Shown here: piece by piece, positions 1 to 15,700 of the stretch | Layout of the letters: the number at the start of each line of letters is the position of its first letter | How positions within the stretch are numbered: the first letter of the stretch is position 1 | Origin: Sceloporus undulatus | Taxonomy: Eukaryota; Chordata; Lepidosauria; Squamata; Phrynosomatidae | Assembly (NCBI RefSeq): GCF_019175285.1 | Contig: NC_056522.1 | Span: 71,227,744-71,291,743 of the forward strand | Direction: 5' to 3' | Length of the DNA stretch: 64,000 bases | Position numbers and translations under genes: made by a program | The notes under the pieces: generated by a model | What the model was told of the DNA's origin: nothing | Seen by the model: only the letters and a program-made list of their open reading frames with translations | The model's database searches: none

Positions 1-545
1 ATGCCAAAAGGGGCTTCTTGCCTCTGGCTCTTGTCACTGTCTTCATGCTGAGTCCCTAATAGAGGCAGGTTGCTTTCCTTGCTCTTCTCCCACACACCCT
101 TTTCAGGCTGCATTCTCGTTCTTTTCCCGCATTTATATTCCTTTTCCTATCTATATAGATGCAATCATTTTAAGATCACCAACACCATTTACGCACACAC
201 ATATATACACACACACAATTGTAACCCCTCAGATAATCAGATCCTCTCTTCTTTAGCTCTTCTTTTAAGTATATTCCTCCATGCATTTTTAAAAGGAGAG
301 GAAAAGATTTGTTTGTTACATGCCCAGACAACATATCTATAGGTCATAGCAAAATCCTTAATTTGGCCCCAAAATCTGTCCTTGACTTATACATGAGGTC
401 AACTTTCATATGAGTATATACAATAGTTAAGAGGCCCCAAAGGGGCTGCTCCTTCTAGAAAGGGTTGTAGAGCAAGTTCCAAAACAGCCTAATTTTTACT
501 TCCTCAAAAAAGATGCAGCAGACAGCAAAGTAACACACGCTCTCA

Positions 546-546
546 T

Positions 547-603
<57 letters not shown>
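546..603. repeat. Compound microsatellite (TC)n(TG)n(TA)n
   Basis: Three dinucleotide runs follow each other without interruption in ABCB10 intron 11. Confidence 0.95.
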
Positions 604-735
604 CACAAACATGATACTGCCATAATTACTAGATTTCCAACTGAAAAAACTCAACCATGAAAAGACTTTTTGACACCTGTTTTTCAGTGTTCTCCTCATT
701 AGTTCTTTAAGACAGAGATATGCAAAAAGGTTTAC

Positions 736-779
736 CTTGAGAAGAGCCCGGGCAATAGCAATTCGTTGTTTCTGTCCCC
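736..779 (-). CDS. ABCB10: ABCB10 exon 11 (ABC signature; last exon in window)
   Basis: This 44-nt micro-exon encodes [15 protein letters not shown] and completes the LSGGQKQR signature. The donor is AAG|gtaaac. The next expected segment (Walker B, LLLDEATS) is not found between base 1 and 735, so it lies outside the window. Confidence 0.93.
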
Positions 780-3700
780 CTAACAATAAAAAAATTATTT
801 TTTAAAGCCAACATTTTAAAATTTTTGTCTTAATTGCACTTCTAAATTAAACACTGTAGAGATTTAATGCTCTCCACTAATCTCTATAAAGAAGTAATCA
901 TATGAAAGCATTAACCACATAAATACATTTTGAATATGGCAACACTTTACCTGAAAGAAGAACACCTTTTTCTCCAACTAAAGTGCCGAATCCTTTAGGA
1001 AAATTCTGGATGAAACTAGAAGCATTTGCAATGTCAGCAACTTTCTCAATTTCTTCCATAGTAACTGCAGACGGGTCCTCAGCCCCATAGGCAATATTTT
1101 CAGCAATAGAGCATGAGAAAAGGATGGGTTCCTAATATGAGTGAAAGAACAGTGAACATGACAATACAGATTCACTATAATATATAGAAAAAGAGTACAA
1201 CTATAAGTGATATTATGCAACAAACATGATGAAAAAGAAAGCACTACATTAATAAATACAGACAAATGTGCCCACACTGATGATTTTCAACTTTAAGAGG
1301 TGGAATTCAAATGGAAAGTACCCCCCCCCCCCAAAAAAAAAGTTATTCAACATTCCCAAAGATTTGTCCAATGCTTACTATGGGAAAGTAGAGCAGAAGT
1401 AAATACTACAATTAAGAAACACAGCTTCTCTTCTTACCTGACTTACTGTTCCAATTTTAGTCCTGAACCAGAGTGGGTTTAGCTGACGAATGTCAACACC
1501 ATCAACAGTGATACCTCCTTTAACAAATTAAAAGAATGTTAGATAACAGGGGTTGGGAAAAAGGAAAGAATAGGAAATACAGAACAAAATCCCCCCCCAA
1601 AAAACTACAACACTATTGTTATAAAGCACTATAGCACATGTATAGTTCAATTAGCTTTATAATACAGAAAGACTTGGTCCTTCGTGTGGTTTTCTATTCC
1701 CAGGAAAGAGAAGATTTCACTTTGGAGGGATGTTAAAGACTTTAACAGAGGTCTCTCTTTCTTTACTATGATGAGTCAGATAAATATGTGCCATATCCAA
1801 TTAATTTAGAGGGCTGCAGGCCAGTATGTCTCACAAAAAGAACTAGAAGCCACATTCTCAGATGAGCCCTGAGAATGGGGTAAAAATACAAGATTTTCAT
1901 TGATTTGTATTGAATTATATTGTACTTTTTATTGCTGTAACCCACCCAGATTCTATGTGATTGGGCAGGATATAAATAAATCAGTATTATTGTTATTATT
2001 AAGATGAGCCTAATACATTTCTCTGAAGCCATGTTATACTTTTTTCCTTCTTCAAGAATAGACCAAGTCTTCATATATTTCTTCAAAAATAGAATAGAAT
2101 ATTAGTTATCCCACCCCTCACTCCCCATATCAGGTGCGGCTCTTTTCCCAATGACCTAGCACTACATTCTCACTCAGCAGGCACTGGCCGGCAGCCTTTG
2201 AGCAGAAAATCTCTTTATCTTGTCATTTGGAAATCAATATGGAACAGATGGCTGAGGGAGTTATTTCTTTCCTCTCAAGAGCAAAGGTCTGCACAAACAG
2301 TATGTACATAACAACTGCTGACACACTGCATACAAATTCATACCTGAGATTGGATCATAAAGCCTAAGTAGGAGAGACACAACAGTCGATTTACCAGAGC
2401 CACTTGGGCCAACCAGTGCCATCACAGATCCTGCTGGGATGGAAAGGGTAAGGTCTTGAAAAACTAAAGTTTCTGGACGAGATGGATATGCAAACTGGAT
2501 ATTTTTGAACTCCAGAGCACCTTTGAAAGCATCCTGGTTTAACACGATACCCTCTAAATGAGGGAGAAAAAAGAGATAAGAACATTCATTGTTGAAGATA
2601 TCCACCTATAAACACTTTAAAAAAATAAAAATAAGGACCTACTGGTTCAAGCAGTCTGCATTTTAGTAGCTTCACTGTGCTATATTCACAATTACATCAT
2701 TAAAAAGACAAAGGACTTGATGTGTGATTGGATATTGTCTTATGGATCTGGGTCTGCAAGTCTACAGTAAAACAGCTAAGCCACATCATCAGTAACAATA
2801 ACAATGCAAAATTACAGATCTTGAGCAACAAAAGGAACATAATTTGGAGATAAGAGAACTGGGTGAAACAAATGGAGGTGGACTTGGAAATGTGTACAAA
2901 AGCAAAGGCAAGGTTATAGCCACCAGCTACACCCCTATCAAGGGCACACCAAGCCATTAAAACCAGCACTTCATATGTATATATGGCATTATTACTGGTT
3001 AGGGAGCTAAACAACACTGATTATGACTGTTTTTGCATCTAATAATGCAAAACATTTATGTCCTCATTGCCCAGGTCACTTGTCTTCTAATTTGTAAGGT
3101 CCAAGATCCATTGATAGCATAATAAAGATTAAAAATAATCTAAGAACAAAATATCTCAGGCAATATATTGTCTGAATTTTATGATATCACGCAATTCACT
3201 AAATTCAGTTATCTGAATTTAATCATTACCAATGGTAAATGGTAAAATAAAAGCTATTAAACACAAAGCTATCTCAATAACCATAATAATATGCTAATAT
3301 CCTATGCCCATTCTTACTGGATTTTTACAGCATAATCCTATGCATGTTTTGTTAGAATAAGGAGCTTGTCACACTAATCAGTTTTTTCAGGATATTCTGC
3401 TTGAAAACCACTACTTGGGAAGGCAACAGAATTGCAATGCATTCTTTCATACCATCACTCCATTTGCATTTCAACGGTATACATTCCCAGTTAGCTTTCT
3501 CACATTAGAAATATGACAATATCATTTACACCACCTTGGTGTTGGTTTTTTTTTAAAGGAAGCTATAGTTATGCAATAATGCAATTGAGCAACTACATAA
3601 TGATGTCATTATGCCCACTCCAACCATTCCCTGCCTAGTTCAGGAAGGTGAAAACTTTGTACCATTTTTTGCTATGTGTTTTCCCATGAACCAACACATG

Positions 3701-6700
3701 CCTGATTCTGCTTTTGTATATTACTCTTTACATTTATTATTAACCTTTATTTATAAAGCGCTGTAAATTTACGCAGCGCTGTACATACAATCTTTTTAAT
3801 TGGATGGTTCCCTGCCCTCAGGCTTACAATCTAACAAGACACAACACAAAAGGAGAAGGGAGTGGTGGTAGGGAAGGGACCTCTCTAGTAGCATAATACA
3901 TATAAAGTACATGGCAATACAGGAAATGATTCAATAAAACAGGCAACAAAAGAACATCAAATAGCAAGTGACAGTTATGCAATGCCAGGGAACGATTCCC
4001 TGAACAGGAGGGTCTTCAACTCCGTTTTGAAGCTAGTTAAAGAAGTGATGGCTCTTGCTCGTGGGGGAAGAAGGTTCCAGGCGTGAGGGGCAGCGAGTGA
4101 AAAGGGGCGAATCCGAGATGGGGCAGAGGAAATCCTGGGCTGTGACAGCAGACCTTGACTACCAGAGCGGAGGGCCCGAGTGGGAAGGTGAGGAGAAAGA
4201 AGGTCTGATAAGTAAGGAGGGGCCAGCCCATGGAGGGCTTTAAACATGGACAGCAAGAGCTTATACTGAATGTGGAAAGGGAGGGGGAGCCAGTGAAAGG
4301 ATGCCAACACAGGAGATATGTGGTCAGAGCGGTGGGCGGATATGATAATGCGAGCAGCTGAATGCTGGACAGAACTTAAAGGACGGAGGTGAGAAAGAGG
4401 AAGCCCAGCCAGGAGGACGCTACAGTAATCAAGTTGTGAGACCACTAGGACATGGACCAGGATCTTGGCAGTGGAGGCGGAGAGATATGGTCAGATTTTG
4501 GCAATATTGTATAGAAAGAATCTACAAGCCTTGGCTGTGGTCTGGATCTGAGGGATACACGACAGAGAAGAATCAAAGAATCTCCAAGACTGCGGGCTTG
4601 TTGGACTGGTTGAATAGAAATGTTGTCCACAGAGACAGAAAAGGAGTGTTGAAGGGTGGGCTTAGGAAGAAAGACAAGAAGCTCCGTCTTGGACATGTTG
4701 AGCTTCAAACGCCGATGACGCATCCACTGCGAGACGACTGTGAGACTAGATGAAACTTGCTGTTCAAGCCTTGGAGAAAGGTCAGGGGTGGAAAGATACA
4801 GCTGGGTGTCATCGGCATACAGATGGTAGGAAAAACCGAAAGAGCTGATGAGTTTACCTAAGGACAGTGTGTAGAGAGAAAACAGAAGGGGACCCAGAAC
4901 AGAGCCCTGGGGAACTCCAACAGATAAGGGAACAGAGGATGAAGTCTGACTACCTGTGACCACTGCAAAAGATCTGTCTGACAAATAAGATCTAAACCAG
5001 TCGAGAACAGAGTCTGAGAACCCAAGGTCAGAGAGTATATCAACTAGAAGACAGTGATCAACGGTGTCAAAGGCTGCAGACAAATCAAGAAGGATGAGAA
5101 CAGAGTAAAGGCCATTAGCCTTGGCCTGTAAAAGGTCATTGGAGATCTTAGTGAGAGCTGTCTCTGTGGAATGCCGTTTTCTGTATATTTACTCTTAAAC
5201 TTTCCCTGAAACCCATAATTTCTCTGCGCACCAAGCCTTAATAAGATTGCATCAAAACGATGCTATTGCATTGTGCTGTATGCCTTCAGGTTGTTTCCAA
5301 TTTATGTGACTCTTAAGGTGAATCTATCACAGGATTTTCTTGGCATGTTTCTTCAGAGGAAGTCTGCCATTTCCACCCTCTGAGACTGTGACTTGCCCAA
5401 GGTCACCCAGTGGGTTTCCATGGCGAAGCGGGAAGCAGAATCCTGGTTTCCAGAGTTGTAGTCCAATGCTAAAATCAGGATGCCACGTGGCTCATAATAG
5501 ATTGGTAGGATACTAGGATTCTCAATTCTTCCCAAGACAACTGCTGTACCTTTGTCCTCCAGCATGTTTTTTACATTATTTTTAATAAGTATGAGTTGTC
5601 CTCCCAGCCAATCACAAGAGGTAGGCTGGGGTTTCCCTGCTAGAGATCTCCAGGGAATCTCCAAGGAAGGAATAATGAAAACTACATTCAACCCAAGGTG
5701 ATTAGTAAACCATAGCAGGATAGGAACCACCGTTGGAAAGAATCGATTTCCAAATGACCCACCAGTGGTACAGCACCAAGAGAGCCATACAGTCATACAA
5801 TGAGCTCCAGACAAAGATGACACTAACACAGTACAATTGTGATATTACAGTGTCATGTGAAATGCTTCTACACCCCACTGTATTTAGCAAGCTTACTTGA
5901 TAGGAAGTACAAAACTGCAGCCTTGGTCTTTGGATTGGATATGAATCTCATTTGTGTTCTATATTAACATGGAGAATCTTTGGTCCTCCAGATGTTGGAG
6001 GCTACAATTCCCATAATTCCTTCACATTAATCTTTTTGGCTAGGGCTGATGGGACGTGAATTTCAAACATCTGGAGGGCAAAAGGTTTCCCAGTCATCCA
6101 CTAATGATAAATACCTCTTTCTGATATTTCTTAGTGTTTTGATTTTACTTAACCAAAACATTTCCTCAGCTTGTCTTTCTGTGGTATGGTAATAATGTAT
6201 TCATATCAAACCATAGAGGCTACCACTTCATCTATCTGATAATATATTAAGTACCAAAAACTATAATTTTGTCAGGTATGGCTGCATCAGACTAATATGG
6301 CTACCTATCCTTCTGAAATGACTCATGAGAAATTATTTTAATTTATGAAAAAAAAATACTTATTGCATTCTGGCTTAAAATGTTTTGGGATATCATACCA
6401 TCTTAATCAGTTGCAAAATATCAATGAAAACAGAGAGCCTACCATTAAAAGGAAGTTCTGGCTTTCGATCAATAAGTTCCCAGAGACGCCCTCCTGCACC
6501 TAATCCTTTCATTAGTTCAGAATAGAAAGAGCTTAAACCTAAAAAAATAAGATAAAAACTTATTGTTTATGCATGAATGATATAGAATATGTACTTTGGA
6601 GACTGAAATACGTTAGCCTAATCACCATTACTGAATACAGTACTCATTCCAATGGCCCATGTTAATACACAACTTGAAAAACAGGTCTTGTACATTTGAC

Positions 6701-9700
6701 AGTATAAGCTCAACCAATCCCTTTAAAAACAGGAGATTTGAATAGCTAGCTTGTAAAAAGTACATTCTTGACAGGAACAGTTCTTATAGAGGGGCAATGC
6801 CCTTCCTCCCTCAATTCAAAAGGGTAAATGGACCTTAGCACTGCAGAAAGTGACCATATAGCACAGAGTTGTTTCACTCTCTCTCTCTTTTAACTAAAAG
6901 GCACTCTTGAAAAGGCTGGCAGTGCTACAGCTGTGAAGGAGGAAGCCTTCCTCGTGATCTCTAGAACTTTTGGTCTGTGTACAGTTTAAAAGGCTAGATG
7001 AGTGTATCTACCAGGGAGGCACTGTGAGAAGTGGCCAGTCCCTATAGGTTACACTGAGATGTTATTTTAAAGAGGTCAGTACAGCTTTTACCACCTTGGC
7101 ATTCCCATGATTTTGTCACTGTGTTAGACCTTTTCCTGTGCTCCCCATTGCAAATTTCCATTCTGTTTAATTCTTCTATTCACTCCCTGTAGGTTCAGTG
7201 CAGAACCATCATGCTTCTCTCACTACAAAGAGGCATATTTTAAGCTGCATTAAAACCAAAAAGCTTGCTGGCTTCCATTAGGTGTGTCCAACAGCCCTCT
7301 GTCCACGTTTCAAATTTGAGGGGGGATATTCATCCTTTTCAATTCTTATGAAATGCATGTTTACTTACATATCCACTCATAATCTACTCATATATACTTC
7401 CATTCTGTGCTGCACTTCAAGGCTGTGGAAGTGCATTCTAATGGTTTGTGCAGTCAGCTTCTGTATATTTCACAAAAGTAACGGTAAACAAAAAGCCTAT
7501 TCTGATTCCTATATTTCCTATTTATATACTATATGCACAGTTTCACCCATGTTAAAACATTACCTTATTAAAAGAGGTTAAGTATTTTTGTGCATTAAAA
7601 ATTTTAAAGGCTTTTAAAATGGTAGTATTTTTTACCCATCTGGTCTTAGAGGAGGGACAGAAATATTGCAAAAACACGCTGAGATCCAGTTAGATTAGTC
7701 AGATTTTGAGAGTTTTCTTACTCTCATTTTGTATTGCACAATGTATCTTCCCTTCTTGTTTCCAATCAATGAATGTACATAACACAGTCAACAAAGGCTA
7801 TTTCTCACTACTTTGAAGCTGTTTCACTGTTTGCTACAGAAATTATTCAGTAACTAAATTCAGATCAATTCATTCACAGCGTTTAGCACATTTGGGAGTG
7901 GCCTGATCACATCTAAGTTGTGCTTTGTTTGTGGAAACACTGTGTTGCCAAGCATATTTTGAGTGGACTGCTTTCTGATACACGCTACATCAGTTATTTG
8001 AATTGCTCTTATCTCCAGTATTGCAGTAAGGTTGCAACAACACAACTAAAGGCCCTATTTATTTTCCCCAGTCAAGTTCTTAAAGATGCACTGTCTTAAA
8101 TCAGTAGTTGCATGAAGGGTATGGATGTTCTGTTTCCCACAATAGCAAGTTCCCAGAATATTGTTAGATTTCATATTAGCAACTGATGGGAGCATTACCA
8201 TGCTATTCCCTCTGTTCCATAATGCTGTTATAGACCAAGGTTTGCTTCTCCTGTCAGAAAGGTGCCACTGTTGCCATGTTTGACCTAAGGCATTAATGAT
8301 GAAATAGATACAGCTGTACTATATCTTTTATTGGGCCTAATCCTGCTGTTAAAATTTAACATGAGCATTTGAGTTCCCTACAGCTCTGTCAGTCAGAAAT
8401 ATAGTTATTTTGCAACTATGTACCTGGGCTATATGTCATATGCCTAAAAGGAATGAACATTCTGCATCAAGAAAACTAAGAGAAGGTGAATTCTGCCACA
8501 TATATACTATGCAACCTATTCAGATTTGTATATATATATATTTTCATATAATCTATGGTTCAAAACACTGCAGAAAAATCCAGTTTGTGATAACTTTAAG
8601 TGCCCTAGCTCAGTGCTAGGGAATTCTAGGAACTGTAGTTTTGTGAAGATATTTAGCCTTCTCTGTCAGAGAGCTCTAGTGCCACAATAAACTACAATTC
8701 CCAGGATTCTCTAGCACTGAGCCAGGGCAGTTAAAATGGTCTCAATCTCGATTATTTCTGTAGTGTGTTTTGAATTTATGCTTCCATATGTACTAAACAA
8801 TTTAAAAATTGTCTAATTTATTCTGATTGCCTAGCGATGAAGGGGGACAGAGAACTACTGTATGTAGGACACAAAAAGCATATGACACTCTTATTGGTAC
8901 AAACATTGTTCAGCTGTGCCTGGCTTTTTGAGATTTCATGTGCACACAACTTTGTGATCAATGGAACAATAACTGGATTTTTTTGTTTTGTTTTGAAAAA
9001 GTAGAGACTCCTAAGCTCCTAAATTCTGTGATCATTATTTAATTTTGATGACTTTCTGCACTGAAACTATGATGTTCACACTGAATCAAGATATTTACTA
9101 ATGGATATAATTTATAATAAATTTAATGTATAGTGCTTCAAGAGCCGTTTGTATTAGTTACAGAACTTTCAAGGCCTTTAAATACTTTTTGTTATTAAAT
9201 GTACATTTTATGATGCATACCTCCAATGCTTATGCCAACCCAGAAGGCATACATTAAGAAAGAAGACAGTTCACCAATAGTCATGTGGGCACTTCCCATC
9301 AGTAATCCTCCTTTGTACAGAACAGAGAGCACAATCAAATTCCCAGATAGCCCAGTCTGAGAAGAAGAAAAGGGAGAAAAAAGGTTGAAAGAGTAATACA
9401 TCTTTCAATACAATTCTTCAAGCTACATCTTATAAAACACTGTCATATTTTAAAAATATTGATCCAAAAACCTATGCTCAATTCAAACCCCCCCCCCATC
9501 AGATATACTCAGGAGGGGGAGCATCCTAAATGAATGAATGCAAATACAAACAGTTTCATCTCTGTTCTTTTAAGTGGCAGAGGCTACATCAGGAAGGAAC
9601 ATATCCAATATATTATCTGATATATTATTTCTGGGAGGTATTTTTGGAATTTTAACTTTATTTTTGGTTTTATTTGGGGGAAAATACTTTAGAAAGCTTC

Positions 9701-12700
9701 CAAGGATAGCCAAATATATACTATTAGCCCCAAAAGTGCTCTAGTCCAATACATCACAAGTTAACTGATGTGAGGAAGCAACAATTGGAGCTTTTTGCTA
9801 CAATTATTTCCTGGAAATTGGGCAGAGACTGGCAGCCAATGGCAAAAGGACCAGCACTGATCCAGTGAACACCATTTTGAATACCACTGCTCAAGTAGAA
9901 GCTAGTTCTGCTCACAATCCACATCTGATTTTCAGAGATTTCACCTGCTGCTGTCCTCTGGCCCACATTGAATATTGTTCTTTAAAGATTCTCCAAATCA
10001 GACAAGATACTTTGGGATATGAGGGAATGGCCAGAGGCTACAAGCAGAAAGGGGAGGTGGGAATGTCTGCTGGAGCAATTATGATACAACCAATTGCCTG
10101 CTTTATTACTCTGCAGCTAAATCATTTGTATTTACATCAGTCACTAAAATATAGCCCTTGTAAACATCTTCAACTAATTTCTTTGAGAAGGATACCACTA
10201 GTCTCCATCTACAACTAATATTATAATTGGCATAAGAACTGCTTAAAAGGAATATTTATTTAATATTTAATTTCCATGTAAATGGCTCCAATATCCAACT
10301 TGCAAATTTACTCATTAAATAGTGCAGTTTCAGAAACAGTTGGAGAGTCTCTGGGGAAGCATCTAGCAAAGAAACTCTCTGAAGTGTCTGAGTGCAATGA
10401 CCATAGTTAATCCTAACAAGCAAATCCTCAGTAACACACACACACACACACCCCAGAGTGTTCCATGTCCTGAAGTGTAACTCATAATTAGGCTTGCAAA
10501 TAATTTTCTGTAAGGGCACTGTAGTATATTAGCCTACAAATGGAAAACGAGCATGGCCTTGTGTACAACCTAAGAACATTTTAAATATTAAAGAAAAAGC
10601 CAGGCACATACCAAAAACACTGTGGATTCCTCACCTTTGTTTTATACTTACTGCTCCAAAGAATCCTGCTCGTGCTATGGCTTCCTTTTTGGCCAACTGT
10701 AGCACATAATCAACTTTGTTCTTATATTTCTCCATTTCATTTAGCTCTTGTCCAAAAGCTCGAACAGTTCGTAAATTTCCAATCCGCTCTTCTGCTAACT
10801 GCAGTAAATATTTTTTTTTAAAAAAAAGAATTTATTCTAATCCAGCAGGCATGTTCTTATTTAATTTATGCAAAAAACAGATGGCATAAATTTCTGTTGA
10901 AGTATTTATATAAGCAAAAAGTTTATATACTATAAAAGTCATGTCTGAAGTTTTAGTTCTTCATGCTCCAAAGTAAATGGGAGTTGCTAACAAAAATGAA
11001 TCAGTCTATTTCAAATCTGCGCCAGTTTCATGAATCTTATTTTAAAATACATCCTGTTTCTTCTTTCATTAATGGTGGTGAGAGCTTTTTAAAACCACAC
11101 ACGTTTGTATCTAAATACTATACATATTTTATTGTATTTTCTCACAAAATGTGCAAAATCTGGAGAGATGTGAAATCAGAAAGCACAGCTTCATTTCAAT
11201 TTGTGCATTAGTTTCAGAGATGCAAATTAGTTCACCCAGTAATGTAGACAGATCCAATCCTATGTGTTTACTCAAAAAGTCCTTCCACTGAGTCCAGTGA
11301 AGCTTACTCTAAGATGAGTATAAGATCATAGCACAGGGTAACCTCAGCCTAGCATTAGCTTCAGCAACTGCACAGTACTGCACAGGTCATACAAAACAGT
11401 TATGCAATGACATAAGCTCAGCACAGTGGCATCTTATGCAGGCATGCTTTCATTTTACTGTAGTTTTAACAACCTATCCTCTCCAATAACTCAATATGCT
11501 AGGAACAAACAACAAAGAAAAAACTTCTTTATCCCACAGTAACAAAAAAAAAGCATAATTTTCTGACTCAGCCTTAACTTTCATTTGAAAAGGAATTAAA
11601 AAACAAACCAGAAATGTTCCACATTCCTGTTGCCTCATTCTCTACAATTAATCCCCAGTGTTATCTGATTCTTTAACTGAACTTGAATCAGGAGATAGCT
11701 GAGCACTTGAAGGACATATCTAAACACAGGGGAAGTTCAGCATGATTTTTTAAAAAATGTTTACTTTAACACTCACTTTCAAGAATTTTATTTTGAAATT
11801 TGAGAACTCTCTCTGATATGCTGTGTGTTCATCTATTATTTAATTGTTGTGTGTTACAAGTCATTTCCAACTCTAAGATGAACCTATGCTGAGGTTTTCT
11901 TGCAAGATTTCTCCTCATAGACTTCCTCTAAGGCTGAGGGAGTGTGACTTGCCCAAGGCCACCCAGTGGGATTCCATGGCTAATAAGAGATTCGAACCCT
12001 GGTCTCTTGGACTCCAAATTCAACACTCAAACCACTACACCATGTTGGCTCAGGTTCTATTATGTAATTACTTCTCATTATTCTTTCATAAGAGTTATCC
12101 TACAGTTGTGTTTTGTTATGTGCTGCTTTAAAATAAACGATTAGAGAACCCACCTGTGTAGCATCTGCAAGAGAATCTTGTGTCATTCTAGTAAGTTTTC
12201 GTAAGTATCTTCCATATAGCACAGCTACAAAAGCCAGGGGTGGCACCACACTCAGAACAAACATGGCAAGTTTGGCAGACACAAAAAACTAGAATTAAAA
12301 AGCAACTTGATTTCAACCTTTAAGCACAATTAAATAGGTTCTGCTAGTTCTGTTAACTGAACATGACGAAAATATAATCCAGTGCAATTTACAGTACTTT
12401 CAAAACTATACAAGTTTTTTTCAATCCACTTTTTATTTCCCAGCACTCTAGCACTACAAGAACTGAAATGCCTCAGCTCTTAAAAGAGACAAACAGGCAG
12501 TGCTAAAGGGAATCCCTGCTGCCAGATTATTCCTTTGAAGCCAAACTGCAACTGTTATCACCAGTGATAGAATTTGTACTAAAAGTGGGAAGGTTGCAGC
12601 TCTATGCACAGGTGCTGCTCAGGGTCACAGATCAAACCCCACCCAAGTTACATGATACAGTTGCATCATGAGTCACAGCAGAAAGAACGGCCAAAACCGT

Positions 12701-15700
12701 ACGCAATTGTGGCTACACATTTGTTGGATTAACTCCTTCACACACACTGATCTCTGAACCTCCTGTCGTAAGAGGAAAGGTGCTTTGGATGCTTCCAGTA
12801 CCACATGTACAAGCATTTTAGAGCACATGGCTTTAGATATCAGTATGTATTACAGTCCTTTGCACAGTTATCCATTTGTATCTGCAGGGGATCTGTTCTG
12901 AATCCCCCCCCCCCCCGTGGTTAACAAAAAACACGGGACCTTAAGTCCTCTTGTTTTCTATGGCAGTGCAGAATGCACACTACTGTGGCCACGTGCACAC
13001 ACCTCCATTACAAACAACGGGGAATTGCCATACGCGGAACCCCAAATCCTCAGATAGCAAGGCCATGGATAAAAAGAGCGCACTGTATATCTTAAGAAAA
13101 AGAAATCCTTTGGCTGAGGTGGCATTGTATCCCTTAGGGTGAGATGTACATTACAATCTGGTAGAATATAACTCCTGATTCAAATTTGTTCTCCGTCCAC
13201 TGTATTACATTGCTGTCACCAGATATAATTAAAGAATTCCTTAATACAGCATCTTTGCACAACAGTGGAATTTTGAATCCTTTGTAATATCAACTGAAGC
13301 ATTTTGACTCTGCCAGGCAAAGGAAGAAGGAAAGACAGGAACAAGCAGACACATACCATCATCCCAACTGCAACTGAGGCCTGAGCACCAGCTCGTAGTC
13401 CATCAGAAAGGTTTTCAGTGACTGAACGGCCCAAGAGTGCCGTGTCTGAAGATAAGCGATTAATCAGCTCTCCAGTGCTGGTTTTGTCAAAAAACGCTAT
13501 CTCTTGTTTCAAGAGAGAGGAGAACATTGTTGCTCTCAGACGTTTCACAATTCTTTGTCCTGTAAGTGTCAAGAAGTGTGACAATTCATGACATAAAAGA
13601 ATATGAGATAACAATATAACTCTTTTCTACACCAGATTCTATGCTGGACAAAATCAAGGGAAAACGTATTGGACAAAATGTGGTTTAGAACAGCATGCAA
13701 TAGGGGAAACAGAAGATTAAAATGTCACATGCTTATGAATAACAATTTTGAACTGCAACAGCGACTCTCAGTATGGAATTAGAATTAGCAAGTGACAGTT
13801 GCTAATTTATCAACTGTCAAAATTTATCATTTCAGAATAAAACAATGCAGTCTTGAATGTGGAAATATTGGTCTGGAACTTCTCTCAGTAATTCTATATA
13901 CCACAGAAAGACAGATGATTTGACATTCTCACCCCAATTACCTGCCGTTTGCATGAGGTAGACGCGGGTTGCATTGGCAGCAGCACCACACAAAAATATT
14001 CCACTTAGCAAGGCACAGAGGTTGGATAGGTTTTCTGCAAGGTCACCATTGGGATTTGTGTAAATGACATCAATAACTTTTCCCAAGAAAAAGGGAGCAG
14101 ACATAGTAATAACGCTGGAAACAGTCAGAAAGCCAACAGCAGCTAGAAAAGAAAACACAACTCTTTTTTAATAACTGAAAATTTGATGTATGTTTTACAT
14201 TTACACTAAAAACTAAATGGGGTGGGGGGGGACTTCAGCTCTTTATAGTGATATGCTAGTAACCAAACCTTGAGTGCCCATAATATTCTAGCCAGGCCAA
14301 AGAAGCATGGTTTAAAGAGGAGTAGCCTCAATCTGCTACAACATGTATCTTCTGGGACAGTACAGTATTATGCAAATCTATTCAAATATTAAGTTCTATA
14401 CATATTCCCCTATTTATTCGCAGAGAAACATGAACAAGATTACAAATTTAAAGATTAAATGAAACTCACATGCTTCTGTGGAACATAGTCCACGTTTACA
14501 GATGAATGAAATGTCATTCTGAGTGGACAGACATCCATAGTAATGGATGTAAGGATAACTGCTGAATTTGTATGTATGGCTCTTTACTGAAGATAAGCCC
14601 TGTTTATGGAGCACATGGCAGCTATGGAGCACACACAGCTCTACCCTTGGATGCTTTGCAGCAGTTCCCCACCTCCTAACTGTCCCTCTCTGCCTAATGC
14701 CCTGCCACTAGAGCAGGAAATACTGGACCAGATGAATAACACAATCCGAATTGGTTCAAGGCAGCTTACTAACTAATAATTCTGCTTCATCAGTTTCTTT
14801 CCTTTAAAAAAAACCCTTTAATTTACAGAAACAGTGCCACCAATGAATCAGGTAGCAGACCATACTAGTTCTGTGTATACATTCAAAGTGTATGCACCAA
14901 GAACAGAGACTGTGGAGGGAAATCCCATCCTCTTCATGAACACAATCTTCACTAGTAGAGTGAATTTGTACTAACTGCAGACTGCTATGCACATTTTCAG
15001 CCAAGAGCTAAGTATGGTCCAAAACATACTGCAGAAATAATCTCGTTTTAGACCGCTTTAACTGCCCTGGATCACTACTAGGGAATCATGGGAACTGTAG
15101 TTTATTGTGACACGAGAGCTCTTTGACAAAGAAGGCTAAATGTCACAGAACTACAGTTCCCAGAATTCCCTAGACCAGGGCAGTTAAATGGTCTCAAACT
15201 GGATTATATCTGCAGTGTGTTTTGGACCTATGAGATCCATACACTGGTGAAAGGTCTGGAAACCATGCCTTATGAGCAGGAGGTTAAGGGGCTGGGTATT
15301 TTTAGTCCAGAGAAGAGAAGTTCAAGGGGAGGTATGGTAACCATGTTTAAATATTTGAAGGGATGTCACATTGAGGATGGAGCAAATTTGTTTTCTGCTG
15401 CTCGGGAGACTAGGAAATGGAGCAAAAGATTCAAGCTACAGGAAAAGAGATTTCACCTCAACATCAGGAAAAGAATCCTGATGGAAAGAGCTGTTTGACA
15501 GTGAAACAGGATGCCTTGAAGACTGGTGAAGTTTCCTTCTTTGGAGGTTTTTACACAGAGGATGGATGGCCATCTGTTGGGGGTGTTTTAATGTGTCTTC
15601 CTGCATGAAGGAAGGAGTTGGACGACAGCACGACAGCCCTTGAGGTGTCTTCCAACTCCACGATACAATGATTTTATGTAAGGGCTAATGGTGAGCCCTG

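Noticed and set aside
5353-5829. 158-codon minus-strand ORF
   Set aside because: Its C-terminal part is a SINE and the rest has no motif or splice support.
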